Shown here: piece after piece, positions 1-9,514 of the stretch
Position numbering within the stretch: the stretch's first letter is position 1
How the letters are laid out: each line of letters begins with the position of its first letter
NCBI GenBank assembly: GCA_021204405.1
Contig: JAJPZJ010000059.1
Coordinates: forward strand, 1-64,000
From: Tannerellaceae bacterium
GTDB taxonomy: Bacteria > Bacteroidota > Bacteroidia > Bacteroidales > Tannerellaceae
Length of the DNA: 64,000 bases
Reading direction: 5' to 3'
Program-made: the position numbers and the translations under genes
Notes under the pieces: model-generated
Told to the model about the DNA's origin: nothing
Database searches by the model: none
What the model saw: the letters and a program-made list of their open reading frames with translations, nothing else

Positions 1-47
1 AAACATTCATATGATGTTCAATAAATCAACGGACATTATGCGGATAA

Positions 48-749
48 TCATATTATTTTTTACTTAAAAATGGAACCGGCGACCTTCCTACCGACAGCCG
101 TTTTAATACTTCCGACTTGTATAAAGTACTGGAAGGGGCAGCTTACCTGCTAAAGATGGAAAGAGATGCAGAGTTGGAAAAGCAGATCGATGAAATCGCG
201 GATATTATAGCCGGTGCACAAGAGGCTGATGGCTATCTGTATCCGGCCCATACAACCAGCTCTTTCCGTATGGCTCCGCATTGGGGTGGGGCAGGCATGG
301 GAGATAAACCCTATTCGTGGATAGTACATAGCCATGAGCTTTATAATGTAGGCCATCTGTACGAAGCAGCTGTAGCCTATTACCAGGCAACCGGAAAGAC
401 GAACCTGCTGGATATCGCGACAAAGAGTGCGCAGCGTATAAATAAAGTATTTTTTGAAGGTGATCCCCGGTACAATGAAGGCAAACCTGTTAACCAGGCA
501 CCGGGCCATCAGGAAATAGAACTGGCACTGGTAAAGCTATACCAGGTAACCAGTGACCCGTTGTATCTGGAAATGGCAAAGAAGTTCCTGGATATACGCG
601 GGGTGACCTATGTACCGGAGGGCGAGGGAACCATGTCGCCCGAATATGCCCAGCAACATGCACCGGTGCGCTGCCAGCACGAAGCGGTAGGCCATGCAGT
701 ACGTGCGATGTACCTGTATGCTGCCATGTCGGACGTAGGCTCGTATTAG
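48..749 (+). pseudogene. GH127 (DUF1680) beta-L-arabinofuranosidase-like fragment, truncated at both ends
   Basis: The reading frame is open from about position 48 with no credible start codon. It carries typical DUF1680/GH127 features of an alpha/alpha-barrel arabinofuranosidase: SDLYKVLEGAAY near the start, the HSHELYNVGHLYEAA helix, GHQEIELALVKLY, and CQHEAVGHAVRAMYLYAAM near the end. Family members are usually 600-800 residues, so only about a third is present. The frame runs into TAG at 747-749, exactly where an opposite-strand GH3 fragment begins, so the C-terminal half is lost by rearrangement or misjoin rather than by the stop alone. The N-terminus is also missing. If intact, it would release L-arabinofuranose from plant glycans or glycoproteins in the periplasm. 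Family assignment is good; the exact substrate is unknown. Confidence 0.75.
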
Positions 750-1342
750 ACGAAAAAGAGTTATCTTTTCCCTGATAGCCACGGATCATAGCCTGTGCGA
801 TCTTTCCACCCAGGAAAGGATCTTCACCGCTTCCTTCGGAGATACGCCCCCAACGCGGATCGCGTGAGATATCTACCATCGGGCTGAATGTCCAGTTAAT
901 TCCATCCGCACCTGCCTCGACAGCACCGATACGGGCCGACTCTTCAATAGTTTCCATATCCCAGGTACAGGCCAACCCTAACGGAATAGGGAAAACGGTT
1001 TCGTATCCGTGGATCACATCCATACCAAATAACATAGGGATTTTCATCCGGCTTTCTTCTACGGCGATACGTTGTATTTCGCGGATCTTATCTACTCCCT
1101 TGATATTGAACATACCGCCGACAAGACCTTTTTTTAATCTTTTCGGCAATATCACTGTTCTCGGCCAGACCGGTAATAATATCACCATCGCTGGGCAGGT
1201 TCATCTGTCCGATCTTCTCTTCCAGTGTCATCTGCCCCATCAGGCGGTCGATAAAGGTATCCATCGCAGGATCTTTTGTTTGTTGTGCATGCAGTGTAAG
1301 TGAAACTGCACAAACAGAAATAGCTGTCAGTAACTTTTTCAT
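750..1342 (-). pseudogene. GH3 beta-glucosidase-like N-terminal fragment, frameshifted and 3'-truncated
   Basis: This minus-strand gene starts at ATG 1340-1342 with a signal peptide (MKKLLTAISVCAVSLTLHAQQ) and continues DPAMDTFIDRLMGQMTLEEK, the standard GH3 N-terminal opening. About 70 codons in, the frame breaks in an A7 run (plus-strand T run near 1129-1135); six A would restore it. The resumed frame reads MLFGMDVIHGYETVFPIPLG, then NWTFSPMVDISRDPRWGR and EGSGEDPFLGG, hallmark GH3 barrel motifs. Homology fades after YQGKD near position 765-770 and the gene ends at the junction with the GH127 fragment. The nucleophile Asp and the C-terminal domains are absent, so the product would be inactive. 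A periplasmic exo-beta-glucosidase or xylosidase is the likely ancestor. Confidence 0.8.
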
Positions 1343-1599
1343 GGTATTATAATATAATTTAAATATATTCAAATCTTACAATATCCCCCATAAATCCTCC
1401 AGATAGGAACGGCTAACAGGTTAACCCTATTTTTCAACATTTGGGGATACTTTTCCTATGTGCTTATTACAAAGCCAAGGAAATAAGCTACTCACCGGAA
1501 TTTAGATATAAAAAAGTAGTAACTTAAACAAAAAAAGAATTGATTATAAATCAGATAATCATTATGAGATAAGAAAAAAAAGTAGTAAAACTGGAAAAA

Positions 1600-3249
1600 T
1601 CAGTCATTTCTAAAGGCAGTATTCCCTATTCTCATCACCCTCTTCTCGAATTCGTCACGTGACACGCCAGCTTTACTTCTTGCCCTGGTACGGTAATTAT
1701 AGATAGTACTTAAGGAGTAACGCAGGAATGAAGCAATTTTTACACTATCCGTAATGCCCAGGCGTACGAGAGCAAAGATACGAAGTTCAGTAGTTAGCAA
1801 CTCACTCGGCTTTAATACAATCTGTTCGTCACTGGCCAGTAAGGAATTAAATTCTTTTACAAAGTCGGGGTACAAGTTAAGGAATATGGTATCAAAATTA
1901 GCATATAGTTCTTCCAGCTCATTCTCTACCAGGGTGGTGGAACGAAGCATTTTAAATAACTCTTCTGTTTGTTTGGAGGAGGCCTTCTTATACAGGGATT
2001 TCCGGTAGTCTTCCAACTTGTTGATATAGGCAGAGCAGAGATCGAAGAAATAGGCGATATATTCTTCTTTAATATGGTTTGATTCTGAAAGTTGAGCATT
2101 ACGCTCATTTAATTGTTCATTTTTCTATACAATGTCATTGTTAAGTTCTACCAGCTTCCAGTTCATTCCTGCCAATTCCTCTTTAATACGGGATACTTTC
2201 TGCATTTGCCTGGATACATACATAACAGCCAATATCAGAAAGAAAGATAGGAGACTGATCATTGCCAGATAAAAAAGCAACTCATTACGCCGTTCAGCTT
2301 CCTTTTCACGATAAGCTGCATTGACAATCGTATAGAACTGGGAAAGGTATACCGTACGGAAATATACATTACAGAAAATTGCATCTTCTATAGCCGAACC
2401 GGCATAGAGATAGGCGCGGTCTATATCCTCCTGCTCATAGCGCATAGCTGCCAGGTGTTGCATGGAAGCATTGTCTTTTATTGCTTGTTCAATATCTGAA
2501 ATTGAGGAAAGGGCATAATAAGTTTCAGCCAATTCCGGTTGCTGCTTCATCCTATAGATTGTACCTAACAGATAAGTAACCATAGGATAATTAAGGTTAT
2601 CTTCAGGCGTATCGGTTAATAAAGCCAATAGTTCTGCTTCGGCTTTATCCGGATATCCTTTATGGATGTTTTGTTGTAACTCATTCATACGATACCGGAA
2701 AGAGCCGGGAGAAAGAACGGATAATAAAGAGTCACGGTAAAGTGCCACTTCAGCCATATAATCCACGTCAGGATTATTACCCTAGTAATAATCAAAAAAA
2801 ACGGATGTAGGCCTCATAGTATTCAGCTAGTAACTCTTCGGATAAAAGAGCCTGATTGATTTGAGAAAGTAGATGCTCCGCCTCCCGGAAACGACCGGAA
2901 GCAGTATAAAAAACCACCAGATCCACTTGAACCGCATCCATTAAGGAGTGTTGCTGGCTGTTAGTAGCGATTGCCAGGTTTTGCCTGGCATAGCTGATGG
3001 CCGAATCGAGGCTGAACTTATAGTATTCTTTGTAAAGAGCCCTGTTAAGTTGATAACGCTGTAAAGGTGAATGTTGGTCGGCCAGTAGCCGTTTAATCCC
3101 GGCAATCTGTTCCTCTTTCTGTTCTACATAGCGTTGTTTATCAATAATTACTCTATCCAGTTCATTAAGTACCTGCGACAAGCTACCGGAAGCAGCATAC
3201 ACCGTATGGCTTAACAGAAAAATAATAAACAGAACAGGGGATTCCTCAT
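1600..3249 (-). pseudogene. DUF6377-type TPR/transmembrane/HTH regulator, interrupted
   Basis: The pieces fit one ~550-residue protein on the minus strand. They are a signal peptide starting near 3249 (MRNPLFC..., which needs a frame correction to reach LSHTVYAASG), a helical TPR-like sensor region, one transmembrane segment (FYLAMISLLSFFLILAVMY), a coiled coil, and a C-terminal LuxR-like HTH (TTELRIFALVRLGITDS...STIYNYRTRAR). This architecture is that of Bacteroidetes DUF6377 proteins, thought to be membrane-tethered regulators of nearby carbohydrate genes. Lesions are a frameshift in a T8 run (2794-2801), an in-frame TAG at 2782-2784, an in-frame TAG at 2125-2127 (context IV*KNEQLNERN), and a probable frameshift near 3210. 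Both TAGs are explained by CAG to TAG. It probably once controlled the adjoining glycosidase genes. Confidence 0.75.
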
Positions 3250-3374
3250 AACAATTATATCCGGGCATATTATAACAGTCCGGGCAAAGATAATAAACTC
3301 CGGCTAAAGAACAATGTAGCAATTTATAATTTCATAATACAAAAACTTCTATTCCCGATAAAAAGGAGAAAGTA

Positions 3375-3959
3375 CTATTTAGCATATTTATCCCGATCAG
3401 CTTCTGTAATCGGCCGCAATACGCGGCAAGGATTCCCTACTGCCAGCATACCGGCGGGAATATCTTTTGTTACTACACTACCGGCTCCAATTACACAACC
3501 ATCCCCAATCGTAACTCCGGGTAATACCACTACATGGCCTCCAATCCATACATTATTACCAACGGTGATCGGGAAAGCATATTCAAGGCCTTTGTTGCGT
3601 TGTTCTATATCCAACGGATGGCCGGCGGTATAGAAACCACAATTAGGTGCAATAAACATATTGTCCCCGAAAGTGATTTTGGCTCCATCCAGCATGATAC
3701 AATTATGGTTGGTAAAAAAGTTCTCGCCAATTTCGATATTGTAGCCATAATCGCAAGCAAAAGGAGGTTCTATAGTAAAGGTTTTGCCGGTTTTATGAAA
3801 TAACTTCCGGATCAGTGCACCACGTTCTCCGGTTGCTGCAGGATGTGTTTTGTTGTATTCGCAACAAAGACTTTTACATTCCATCCGTTCCCGAATGAGA
3901 TCCGGATCATAATTGGTATCATATAATAAGCCTTTGGCGGCTTTTTCTTTTTCAGTCAT
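3375..3959 (-). CDS. Sugar O-acetyltransferase, Maa/LacA family (left-handed beta-helix)
   Basis: The 194-residue protein matches maltose/galactoside O-acetyltransferases in length and layout. It has an N-terminal helical Maa domain (TEKEKAAKGLLYDTN...LIRERMECK), then hexapeptide repeats forming the left-handed beta-helix (IEIGENFFTNHNC, ITFGDNMFIAPN, ITVGNNVWIGGH, VTIGDGCVIGAGSVV). The catalytic His lies in FYTAGHPLD. It would transfer acetyl from acetyl-CoA to a sugar hydroxyl in the cytoplasm, usually as detoxification of non-metabolised sugars. It is intact and is followed on the same strand by the broken DUF6377 gene. The small gene at 3976-4158 lies 16 bp upstream and is probably co-transcribed. 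The family is secure; the sugar substrate cannot be told. Confidence 0.9.
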   Translation of the reverse strand: MTEKEKAAKGLLYDTNYDPDLIRERMECKSLCCEYNKTHPAATGERGALIRKLFHKTGKTFTIEPPFACDYGYNIEIGENFFTNHNCIMLDGAKITFGDNMFIAPNCGFYTAGHPLDIEQRNKGLEYAFPITVGNNVWIGGHVVVLPGVTIGDGCVIGAGSVVTKDIPAGMLAVGNPCRVLRPITEADRDKYAK

Positions 3960-3975
3960 ATACTGTTTACTTTAT

Positions 3976-4158
3976 TTATTCCACATTTTTCTCCAACCAT
4001 TCTAACCGGCGCTGATCCGGCAAATGCTTTACTTTAAAATATTCAAATGTTGCATTAAAGCTTTTGCCATCCGGCGAAGCAGATAATACCTCCATTAATT
4101 CCAGTGCTTTGGCAAGCATAGATTGATTATTTCTGGTTTCTTCTTTCCCGTTTTGCAT
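3976..4158 (-). CDS. Small hypothetical protein (60 aa)
   Basis: This is a short frame starting at ATG 4156-4158 (MQNGKEETRNNQSM...), helical and charged, ending WLEKNVE. It shows no signal peptide, membrane segment or motif that I recognise. It lies 16 bp upstream of the acetyltransferase on the same strand, which supports it being a real first gene of a two-gene unit. A spurious frame cannot be excluded. Confidence 0.45.
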   Translation of the reverse strand: MQNGKEETRNNQSMLAKALELMEVLSASPDGKSFNATFEYFKVKHLPDQRRLEWLEKNVE

Positions 4159-4418
4159 TCCTATTTATAAATAGATTCACAACCCGTTCATCTATATAAA
4201 CCATATTCATATATACATAACAAACATACATTTTCTTTTGGAAACCAAAAAAATAATGAAAAATCTTTCTTTTTCATCTCCCCTTCTTTTTATCAAAAAG
4301 TAAACAAATTCAATAAATCAGAAACAGATGATCCGCTTATCGGTCAAATCACTAACTATTCATGCAAAGAAACCCTTCAAGTTAGCTAATATACTGCTTA
4401 TATCATCTTATATTATTT

Positions 4419-4546
4419 CCAGCTTCTACAAGGCAAAGTTCCGGATTGTAGAAACCAAACTCCAGGCTTTTATAAGCAGAGGTCTCAAGGTGTAAAAGCC
4501 GGAAGTTTACCTTGTAGAAGCCGTGACTTTGCCTTGTAGAAGCTGG
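4419..4546. repeat. Inverted repeat with 21-bp perfect arms and internal copies
   Basis: The arms CCAGCTTCTACAAGGCAAAGT (4419-4439) and its exact complement (4526-4546) enclose about 86 bp. The loop contains further versions of the core (TTGTAGAAACC near 4446 and CCTTGTAGAAGCC near 4510), so CTTCTACAAGG occurs four times in alternating orientation. No coding potential is visible. A mobile-repeat remnant or a structured RNA are both possible. Confidence 0.6.
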
Positions 4547-5059
4547 GAAAAGTGAGAATTAAATTAAAAAACCAAGTCAGTTTATACGAAGAAAACAGCT
4601 TTTTTCTCCTAATTCAGCTTTTACCACAGACCTTTTTCAAGTTTCACTTTATCCGTATTCCCAAACTTTTTTATAACAGAAGAAAAAATAATTTTCCTTA
4701 TTTCTACAATCTTAAAACCTTACAGAAAGCAAACCTCCTGTTTCTCTTACATTTCGAAAAACGTAAACTTCACGAGAGTAACTTATTTGAAAATATTTAC
4801 AGAGGACACAGGGCAGTTACAACAGATTTATAGCAAGATAAAATAACAAAATGTCAAAATGTAACTTTACAAAAAGGAAATTTTCTTTTCCTATCTCTTT
4901 ATATTTACTGACTAGGAATATCTTAATACGGCTACTGCTTTTGCAGGGAATAAAGTCCAGAAAGTGAACTATACGTTTATCTCCTGTCAGGCTTCCCGAC
5001 ATAATCCTGGGGCAATCTATACTTACTGCCAGTAACTTCCTCCTAAAAAAACATTAAAT

Positions 5060-5122
5060 ATCGCAAGCGATATAAATTTATGCTTATATTTGCATCGCAT
5101 CAGATTATGACGCTTGCGATGT
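5060..5122 (+). promoter_or_regulatory. Promoter and two palindromic operators of the peroxidase/MarR operon
   Basis: A Bacteroidetes -7 box (TATATTTG, 5085-5092) is flanked by two related palindromes. One is ATCGCAAGCGAT at 5060-5071. The other is an inverted repeat CATCGCA...TGCGATG, roughly 5093-5122. Both share the half-site ATCGCA. The layout suits repression by the MarR-family protein encoded second in the operon. The promoter match is direct; assigning the regulator is inference. Confidence 0.6.
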
Positions 5123-5156
5123 AAATAAAAAATATTTTATAAAAAGATTGTTTAGG

Positions 5157-5636
5157 ATGGAAACAACATTTTATTCATTTTCGGCAAAGAGTTTGCAGGG
5201 GAAAGAGATAGGGATGGATATCTATAAAGGAAAAGTGGTATTAGTGGTAAATACAGCCAGTAAATGTGGTTTTACTCCCCAGTTAAAAGGGCTGGAGGCA
5301 CTTTATGAAAAGTATAAAGAACCAGGGCTGGTAATCCTGGGATTTCCCTGTAACCAGTTTGGAAACCAGGAGCCGGGTGATGAACATTCGATTGCAAAAG
5401 GCTGTGTACTTAATTATGGGGTTACATTCCAGATGTTTTCAAAAGTAAATGTAAACGGTGAATCCGCTCATCCGTTATTTACCTACCTGAAAAGTGAATT
5501 GAAAGGGACATTGGGGGATGCTGTGAAATGGAATTTCACCAAGTTTTTGCTCGACCGCAACGGTAAACCGGTTAAACGCTTCGCCCCAATCACTCCGGCA
5601 GCTAAAATTGAACCATATATTAAAGAATTATTGTAA
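5157..5636 (+). CDS. Glutathione peroxidase family protein (thiol peroxidase)
   Basis: The 159-residue product has all GPx family blocks. These are VVNTASKCGFTPQ with the peroxidatic Cys (not selenocysteine), ILGFPCNQFGNQEPG with the conserved Gln region, and VKWNFTKFLLDRNG with the Trp/Asn of the catalytic tetrad. It reduces peroxides, in bacteria typically with thioredoxin as donor. I chose ATG 5157 over the upstream TTG 5148 because it gives the usual GPx N-terminus. It is followed after 7 bp by a MarR-family regulator, and the operon promoter carries palindromes suited to that regulator. This suggests a redox-responsive unit. The gene is intact. Confidence 0.92.
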   Translation: METTFYSFSAKSLQGKEIGMDIYKGKVVLVVNTASKCGFTPQLKGLEALYEKYKEPGLVILGFPCNQFGNQEPGDEHSIAKGCVLNYGVTFQMFSKVNVNGESAHPLFTYLKSELKGTLGDAVKWNFTKFLLDRNGKPVKRFAPITPAAKIEPYIKELL

Positions 5637-5643
5637 TTGGAAG

Positions 5644-6098
5644 ATGGCTTACGAACAGTTAAAACTGGATAACCAATTGTGTTTTCCGCTCTATGCCCTT
5701 TCGCGGTTGGTGACACGGGAGTATCAACCCTACCTCGATGAACTGCATATTACTTACCCGCAATATCTGGTCTTGCTGGTATTATGGGAGGCAGAAGAAA
5801 AGGTAAGTGTCAATACGATCACTAAAAAATTATTACTAAACACCAATACTGTCCTCCTCTGCTTAAACGGATGGAGAAAGAAGGATATATTATCCGCCAA
5901 CGCTCTGAAACAGACGAGCGAAAAGTAATCCTCCGGCTTACCGAGACAGGAGTGGCATTGAAAGAACAGGCTGCTTCTATCCCTCAAAAGCTGGCTGCCA
6001 GCCTATTAGCCGGCCCATTATCTACCACAGAAGTGGCGGAGCTGAAAAGACAGTTATGCCAATTGATAAAATATTTATCAGAGGAAGAAGGGAAATAA
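5644..6098 (+). pseudogene. MarR/OhrR-family transcriptional regulator, one frameshift
   Basis: The first part (MAYEQLKLDNQLCFPLYALSRLVTREYQ...) and the resumed part (MEKEGYIIRQRSETDERKVI...) together give a ~150-residue winged-helix MarR protein of the organic-peroxide sensor (OhrR) type. The N-terminal LDNQLCFPLYA carries the Cys typical of OhrR. The recognition helix and the DERKV wing are present. One base is missing near 5856 (an expected Val-Thr-Pro-Leu-Leu-Lys-Arg reading GTCACTCCT appears as GTCCTCCT), which truncates the protein. It is second in the peroxidase operon and likely autoregulates through the palindromes at 5060-5122. A single indel means sequencing error is a serious alternative. 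Confidence 0.8.
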
Positions 6099-6114
6099 GG
6101 TTGTAAGTAAATAA

Positions 6115-6142
6115 AATGTTCCCTGCTTTCGCAGGGAACATT
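6115..6142. terminator. Hairpin between convergent MarR and thioredoxin genes
   Basis: AATGTTCCCTGC (6115-6126) pairs with GCAGGGAACATT (6131-6142) around a four-base loop, lying between two convergent genes. The core GTTCCC...GGGAAC resembles the ends of the dispersed repeat family found at 35108, 40357, 48912, 57738 and 59348, so it may be a solo end of that element acting as a bidirectional terminator. Confidence 0.55.
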
Positions 6143-6174
6143 CAATGATTTTCTATATTTCTATTAATCTATTT

Positions 6175-6473
6175 TTACTTTATCAGTTTTTCTGCTTCTT
6201 CCAACAATACACTTTTATTTACTATTCCTGACTTACGCCAGACAGCTTCTCCCTTATCAAACAATATAAAAGTAGGTACCGACTGAACCCGGTATTGTTC
6301 CGCCAATTCCTCATACTGATCGACATCTATTTTTAAAATATATACCTGGGTAGCTAATTCTTTACTCAACTCTTCTACAACAGGGGTCATTGCCCTGCAC
6401 GGACCACACCAGGTTGCGAAAAATCTATCAAAACCGGTTTATCTCCGGCTAATATTTCTTTTAATGATTCCAT
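6175..6473 (-). pseudogene. Thioredoxin, frameshifted before the active site
   Basis: The minus-strand gene starts at ATG near 6471-6473 (MESLKEILAGDKPVLIDF) and, after a one-base correction in a short T run near 6420, reads FFATWCGPCRAM with the canonical WCGPC active site. It continues VVEELSKELATQVYILKIDVDQYEELAEQYRVQSVPTF with the cis-Pro loop VPT. Length (~99 residues) and order are those of a cytoplasmic thioredoxin, the plausible reductant of the neighbouring GPx. As sequenced, the frame is broken upstream of the active-site cysteines, so no functional protein would result. Confidence 0.85.
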
Positions 6474-6798
6474 ATCTTTTACCTCCAATTAAATTAAACC
6501 TATCTGATTCTTATTTTTATGCAAGATATGAACTTCTGTCCAGAACCACCTCTTTTTTATGATTCTTAATATTTATGGGTAAATCAATTCTATCTATTAT
6601 ACAAACTCCGGTTCCATCATAATATTACATCGATCATAAACAGCCTGCCACCTCTAAGCTGTATAAAAGACTTTTTCAAATGTACAAAAAAGTATAAAAC
6701 AGTTGTACCTTTTTAATTTATTAAGTACCAATCATCATACAGATTACTCAAAATATATTTCTGTGCTGATTTTAAATACTCTATTCTTCTTCAGAAAT
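6474..6798. other. Intergenic region, no gene seen
   Basis: About 325 bp of AT-rich sequence lies between the thioredoxin start and the hydrolase stop. I see no open frame, hairpin or repeat worth naming. It presumably contains the thioredoxin promoter. Confidence 0.5.
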
Positions 6799-7864
6799 TT
6801 ACTTTAAATATTTTTCAAAGAAGGATGCTATTTTGTCGAATGGTATAATATCCATACGATCATATAAATCTACATGGTTGGCACCGGGGATGATCAGCAG
6901 TTCTTTGTTATCACCTGTAAGCATTTTATATGCATCTTCGCCGAAATAACGGGAATGGGCATTTTCTCCGTGAATGATTAGTACGGCGTTACGGATTTCT
7001 CCGGCGTAAGTTAATTGCGGCATGTTGATGAAAGAGAGAGATGAGGTCACATTCCAGCCATTGTTGGAATTAAGCGAACGGGGATGATAGCCGCGCTTTG
7101 TCTTGTAATAGCTGTAATAGTCTTTTACAAACCAGGGGGCATCCTCTGGCAACTGGTCAGGTACTCCGCCACCCAGTGTGTAAGTGTCATTTTTGCATCG
7201 ATTGTACGCTGGGCATTGAGTTGCTGGCGGAGTGTATAACGTTCATCTGCGTCCACAGAATCAAAATAACCGTTAGCATTCACACGGCTCATATCATACA
7301 TAGTGGAGGCTACGGTAGCTTTAATACGGGTATCCATCGCTGCTGCATTAATGGCCAGACCACCCCAGCCACAGATACTGATAATCCCAATGTGCTCCGG
7401 GTCTACATTATCCAACGTAGTAAGGAAATCTACGGCTGCACTAAAGTCTTCTGTATTAATATCCGGCGAGGCTACGTAACGGGGTTGTCCTCCGCTTTCT
7501 CCGGTATAAGAAGGGTCAAAGGCAATGGTCAGGAAACCACGCTCGGCCATTACTTGTGCATAGAGCCCGGATGACTGTTCTTTGATCGCTCCAAAAGGTC
7601 CGGCCACAACGATAGCCGGCAACTTTCCACTGGCATTCTTCGGTACATACATATCGGCAGCCAGTGTGATACCATACCGGTTGCGGAAAGTTATTTTGCT
7701 ATGATTGACTTTATCACTTTGAGGGAATACTTTATCCCACTGCTGTGTTAATTCCAATGTTTCCATCTTGTTCTCTTTTAGTTGATTATTATCACTCATT
7801 TTGTTCGTTGCTCCTGATGTGGTTGTTATAACCACGAACAGAACCATACATATTATTTCTTCAT
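6799..7864 (-). pseudogene. Secreted alpha/beta hydrolase (dienelactone-hydrolase-like), frameshifted
   Basis: The body reads as a ~350-residue alpha/beta hydrolase. It has KLPAIVVAGPFGAIKEQSSGLYAQ, then IAFDPSYTGESGGQPR, then the nucleophile-elbow region IGIISICGWGGLAINAAAMD with Cys in the nucleophile position (G-I-C-G-W-G type), and a C-terminal IHGENAHSRYF...IIPGANHVDLYD supplying the His. A frameshift near 7190 (AAAAATG where AAAAAATG restores DAKNDTYTLGGG) splits it. A second probable slip near 7857 separates MKK from a signal peptide (IICMVLFVVITTTSGA). It lies 9 bp downstream of the acetyltransferase at 7874-8458. Substrate unknown. Confidence 0.75.
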
Positions 7865-7873
7865 TTTATATTC

Positions 7874-8458
7874 TTATTTATTGTTTACCTTCATACCAGG
7901 TATGTTTTTAATGACTCGGGCAGGTATACCGCCTGCAACCACATTATCAGGAACATCTTTGTTAACAACTGCACCTGCAGCTATAATAGTATTTACGCCA
8001 ATAGTTACTCCTTGCAGGATGGTAGCGCCTGCGCCAATCCAGGCATTCTTTTTGATATGAATAGGAGCAGGTATAAGTGAATGGCGATTTTCAGGGGAGA
8101 CGGGATGCCCTTCGGTCAGCAGGCTGACGTTGGGACCTATCAATACATTGTCTTCGATAGTGATACCGCCCATATCCAAAAATGTACAATTGAAATTGAT
8201 GAATACGTTTTTACCGATTTTGGTATGCTTTCCGTAGTTGATGTACAAAGGAGTAAACACAGCTACACTTTCATCGATTGTGCTGGCTGTAATCCGGCTT
8301 AATAAATCCCGTATTTCTGCCGGATCTTCTGCATTGTTCATCTGTATCAGCCACGCTTTGGTTTGGTAAGCAGCTTCTCTCATTTTATATCCCTCAGGAT
8401 CATTGGCCGGAATGGTTTCTTCGTTTCTCAGCCGTTCGAATATATCTGATTTCTCCAT
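7874..8458 (-). CDS. Acyltransferase with left-handed beta-helix (Maa/CAT-like)
   Basis: The 194-residue product has an N-terminal helical region (EKSDIFERLRNEETIPANDPEGYKM) and hexapeptide repeats (TKIGKNVFINFNC, ITIEDNVLIGPN, HIKKNAWIGAGATILQGVTIG, NTIIAAGAVVNKDV). The catalytic His is in LLTEGHPVSPENR. It is a paralogue of the acetyltransferase at 3375-3959 but clearly diverged. It sits between an AraC regulator upstream and a secreted hydrolase downstream, all on the minus strand. The likely activity is acetyl-CoA-dependent O-acetylation of a sugar or small molecule. Intact. Confidence 0.88.
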   Translation of the reverse strand: MEKSDIFERLRNEETIPANDPEGYKMREAAYQTKAWLIQMNNAEDPAEIRDLLSRITASTIDESVAVFTPLYINYGKHTKIGKNVFINFNCTFLDMGGITIEDNVLIGPNVSLLTEGHPVSPENRHSLIPAPIHIKKNAWIGAGATILQGVTIGVNTIIAAGAVVNKDVPDNVVAGGIPARVIKNIPGMKVNNK

Positions 8459-8535
8459 CTTTTTGTTTTTAAATACAAAGATGGGGATTTATCATCCTTA
8501 CAGGTTAATGATATTCAAACCAATCCTTAAAATAT

Positions 8536-9409
8536 TCAAACCACTTCTTCCCGCAGAGACCGGGGATTGGTTCCTGTATGTTTTTTGAAGAAGTTATTAA
8601 AGTAGGTGGGATAATCAAAACCAAGGGCGTAGGCTACTTCCGATACATTCCAGTCGGTATGTAGTAGTAAGGCTTTGGCCTCTGCAATAATTCGTTCCGT
8701 AATATGGGCTGTGGTTGATTTACCTGTAATTTCTTTTACTGCACGGTTTAAATAGTTGGTATGTACATTCAGGTACCGGGCATAATCCTGGGCTGTCCTC
8801 AATGGTAACGGATACCCGGGAGTCTCGATTGGAAATTGTCTTTCCAACAATTCGAGAAAGACAGAGGTAACCCGTGCAGTAGCTTTTTTAGTCTGATGGT
8901 AATGCTCTGACAGGTGCATTTTTAATGCTTCGTGAATGATAAGGCTGATATAGTTACGGATTAGTTCATCTTTAAATGTATAGTCGCTTTCCTGTTCTTC
9001 AATCATTTTTTTGGAAAAGGGAATTGAGGAATAACTGCTGCTCTTCTGATATTTCTAAAACAGGTGTTCCGCTAATTTTGAAAAAGGGAGATTGCAGCAG
9101 GCTTTCAGAACGTTCGGAGTGTTTTAGGAATTCTTCTGAAAAAAGACAGGTATAACCTATGTACGTAGTTGAGATTGTCTCCCAGGAATAAGGAATATGA
9201 GGATTACCAAAGAACAGGATGGTACCCTCCTGCTCAAAACTTCTGTCGGCATAGTGAATAATGCTTTTGCCGGTAGTCAGGCAAATCTTATAGAACTCCT
9301 TATGGCTATAGGTGCGGGTCACGCTACTATCGTCATCAATCTGGAATGCCTTAAAACCTTTTAGCTTAAGTTCATTATTAAATTCTGAAATGATGCGTTT
9401 TGCCTTCAT
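8536..9409 (-). pseudogene. AraC-family transcriptional regulator, one frameshift
   Basis: The N-terminal part (MKAKRIISEFNNELKLKGFKAFQIDDD...) is a cupin-like sensor with the AraC-typical ILFFGNPHIPYSWE. The C-terminal part has the two-helix AraC DNA-binding domain (YARYLNVHTNYLNRAVKEITGKS, then WNVSEVAYALGFDYPTYFNNFFKKHTGTNPRSLR). The halves are separated by a slip in an A run near 9005 (CAAAAAAATG, where one A fewer joins FQK to MIEEQES). Total length would be ~290 residues. It lies upstream of the acetyltransferase and hydrolase genes on the same strand, its probable targets. Confidence 0.82.
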
Positions 9410-9514
9410 AGTACAAATATAAGAAATTCAAACCAGACCCTAAAAGATTCCTATTAACTGTATATTTATTTATTAAACAAATTTGAAATGAAAGGAAATA
9501 GCTCGCATATAAGA

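Larger units (their letters stand above)
4159..5156. other. AT-rich intergenic region of about 1 kb
   Basis: No convincing gene is present. Two open frames (about 4552-4833 plus and 4817-5002 minus) are AT-driven, Phe/Leu/Lys-rich and without motifs, so I do not call them. The region holds a 21-bp inverted repeat (4419-4546) and, at its right end, the promoter and operators of the peroxidase operon. Confidence 0.6.

Noticed and set aside
4552-5002. Two open frames in the AT-rich gap (plus 4552-4833, minus 4817-5002)
   Set aside because: Composition-driven Phe/Leu/Lys-rich translations without motifs, overlapping each other and a repeat-rich region.
3375-8458. The two hexapeptide acetyltransferases as a recent duplication
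   Set aside because: They share fold and length but differ through most of the sequence, with different N-termini and neighbours.
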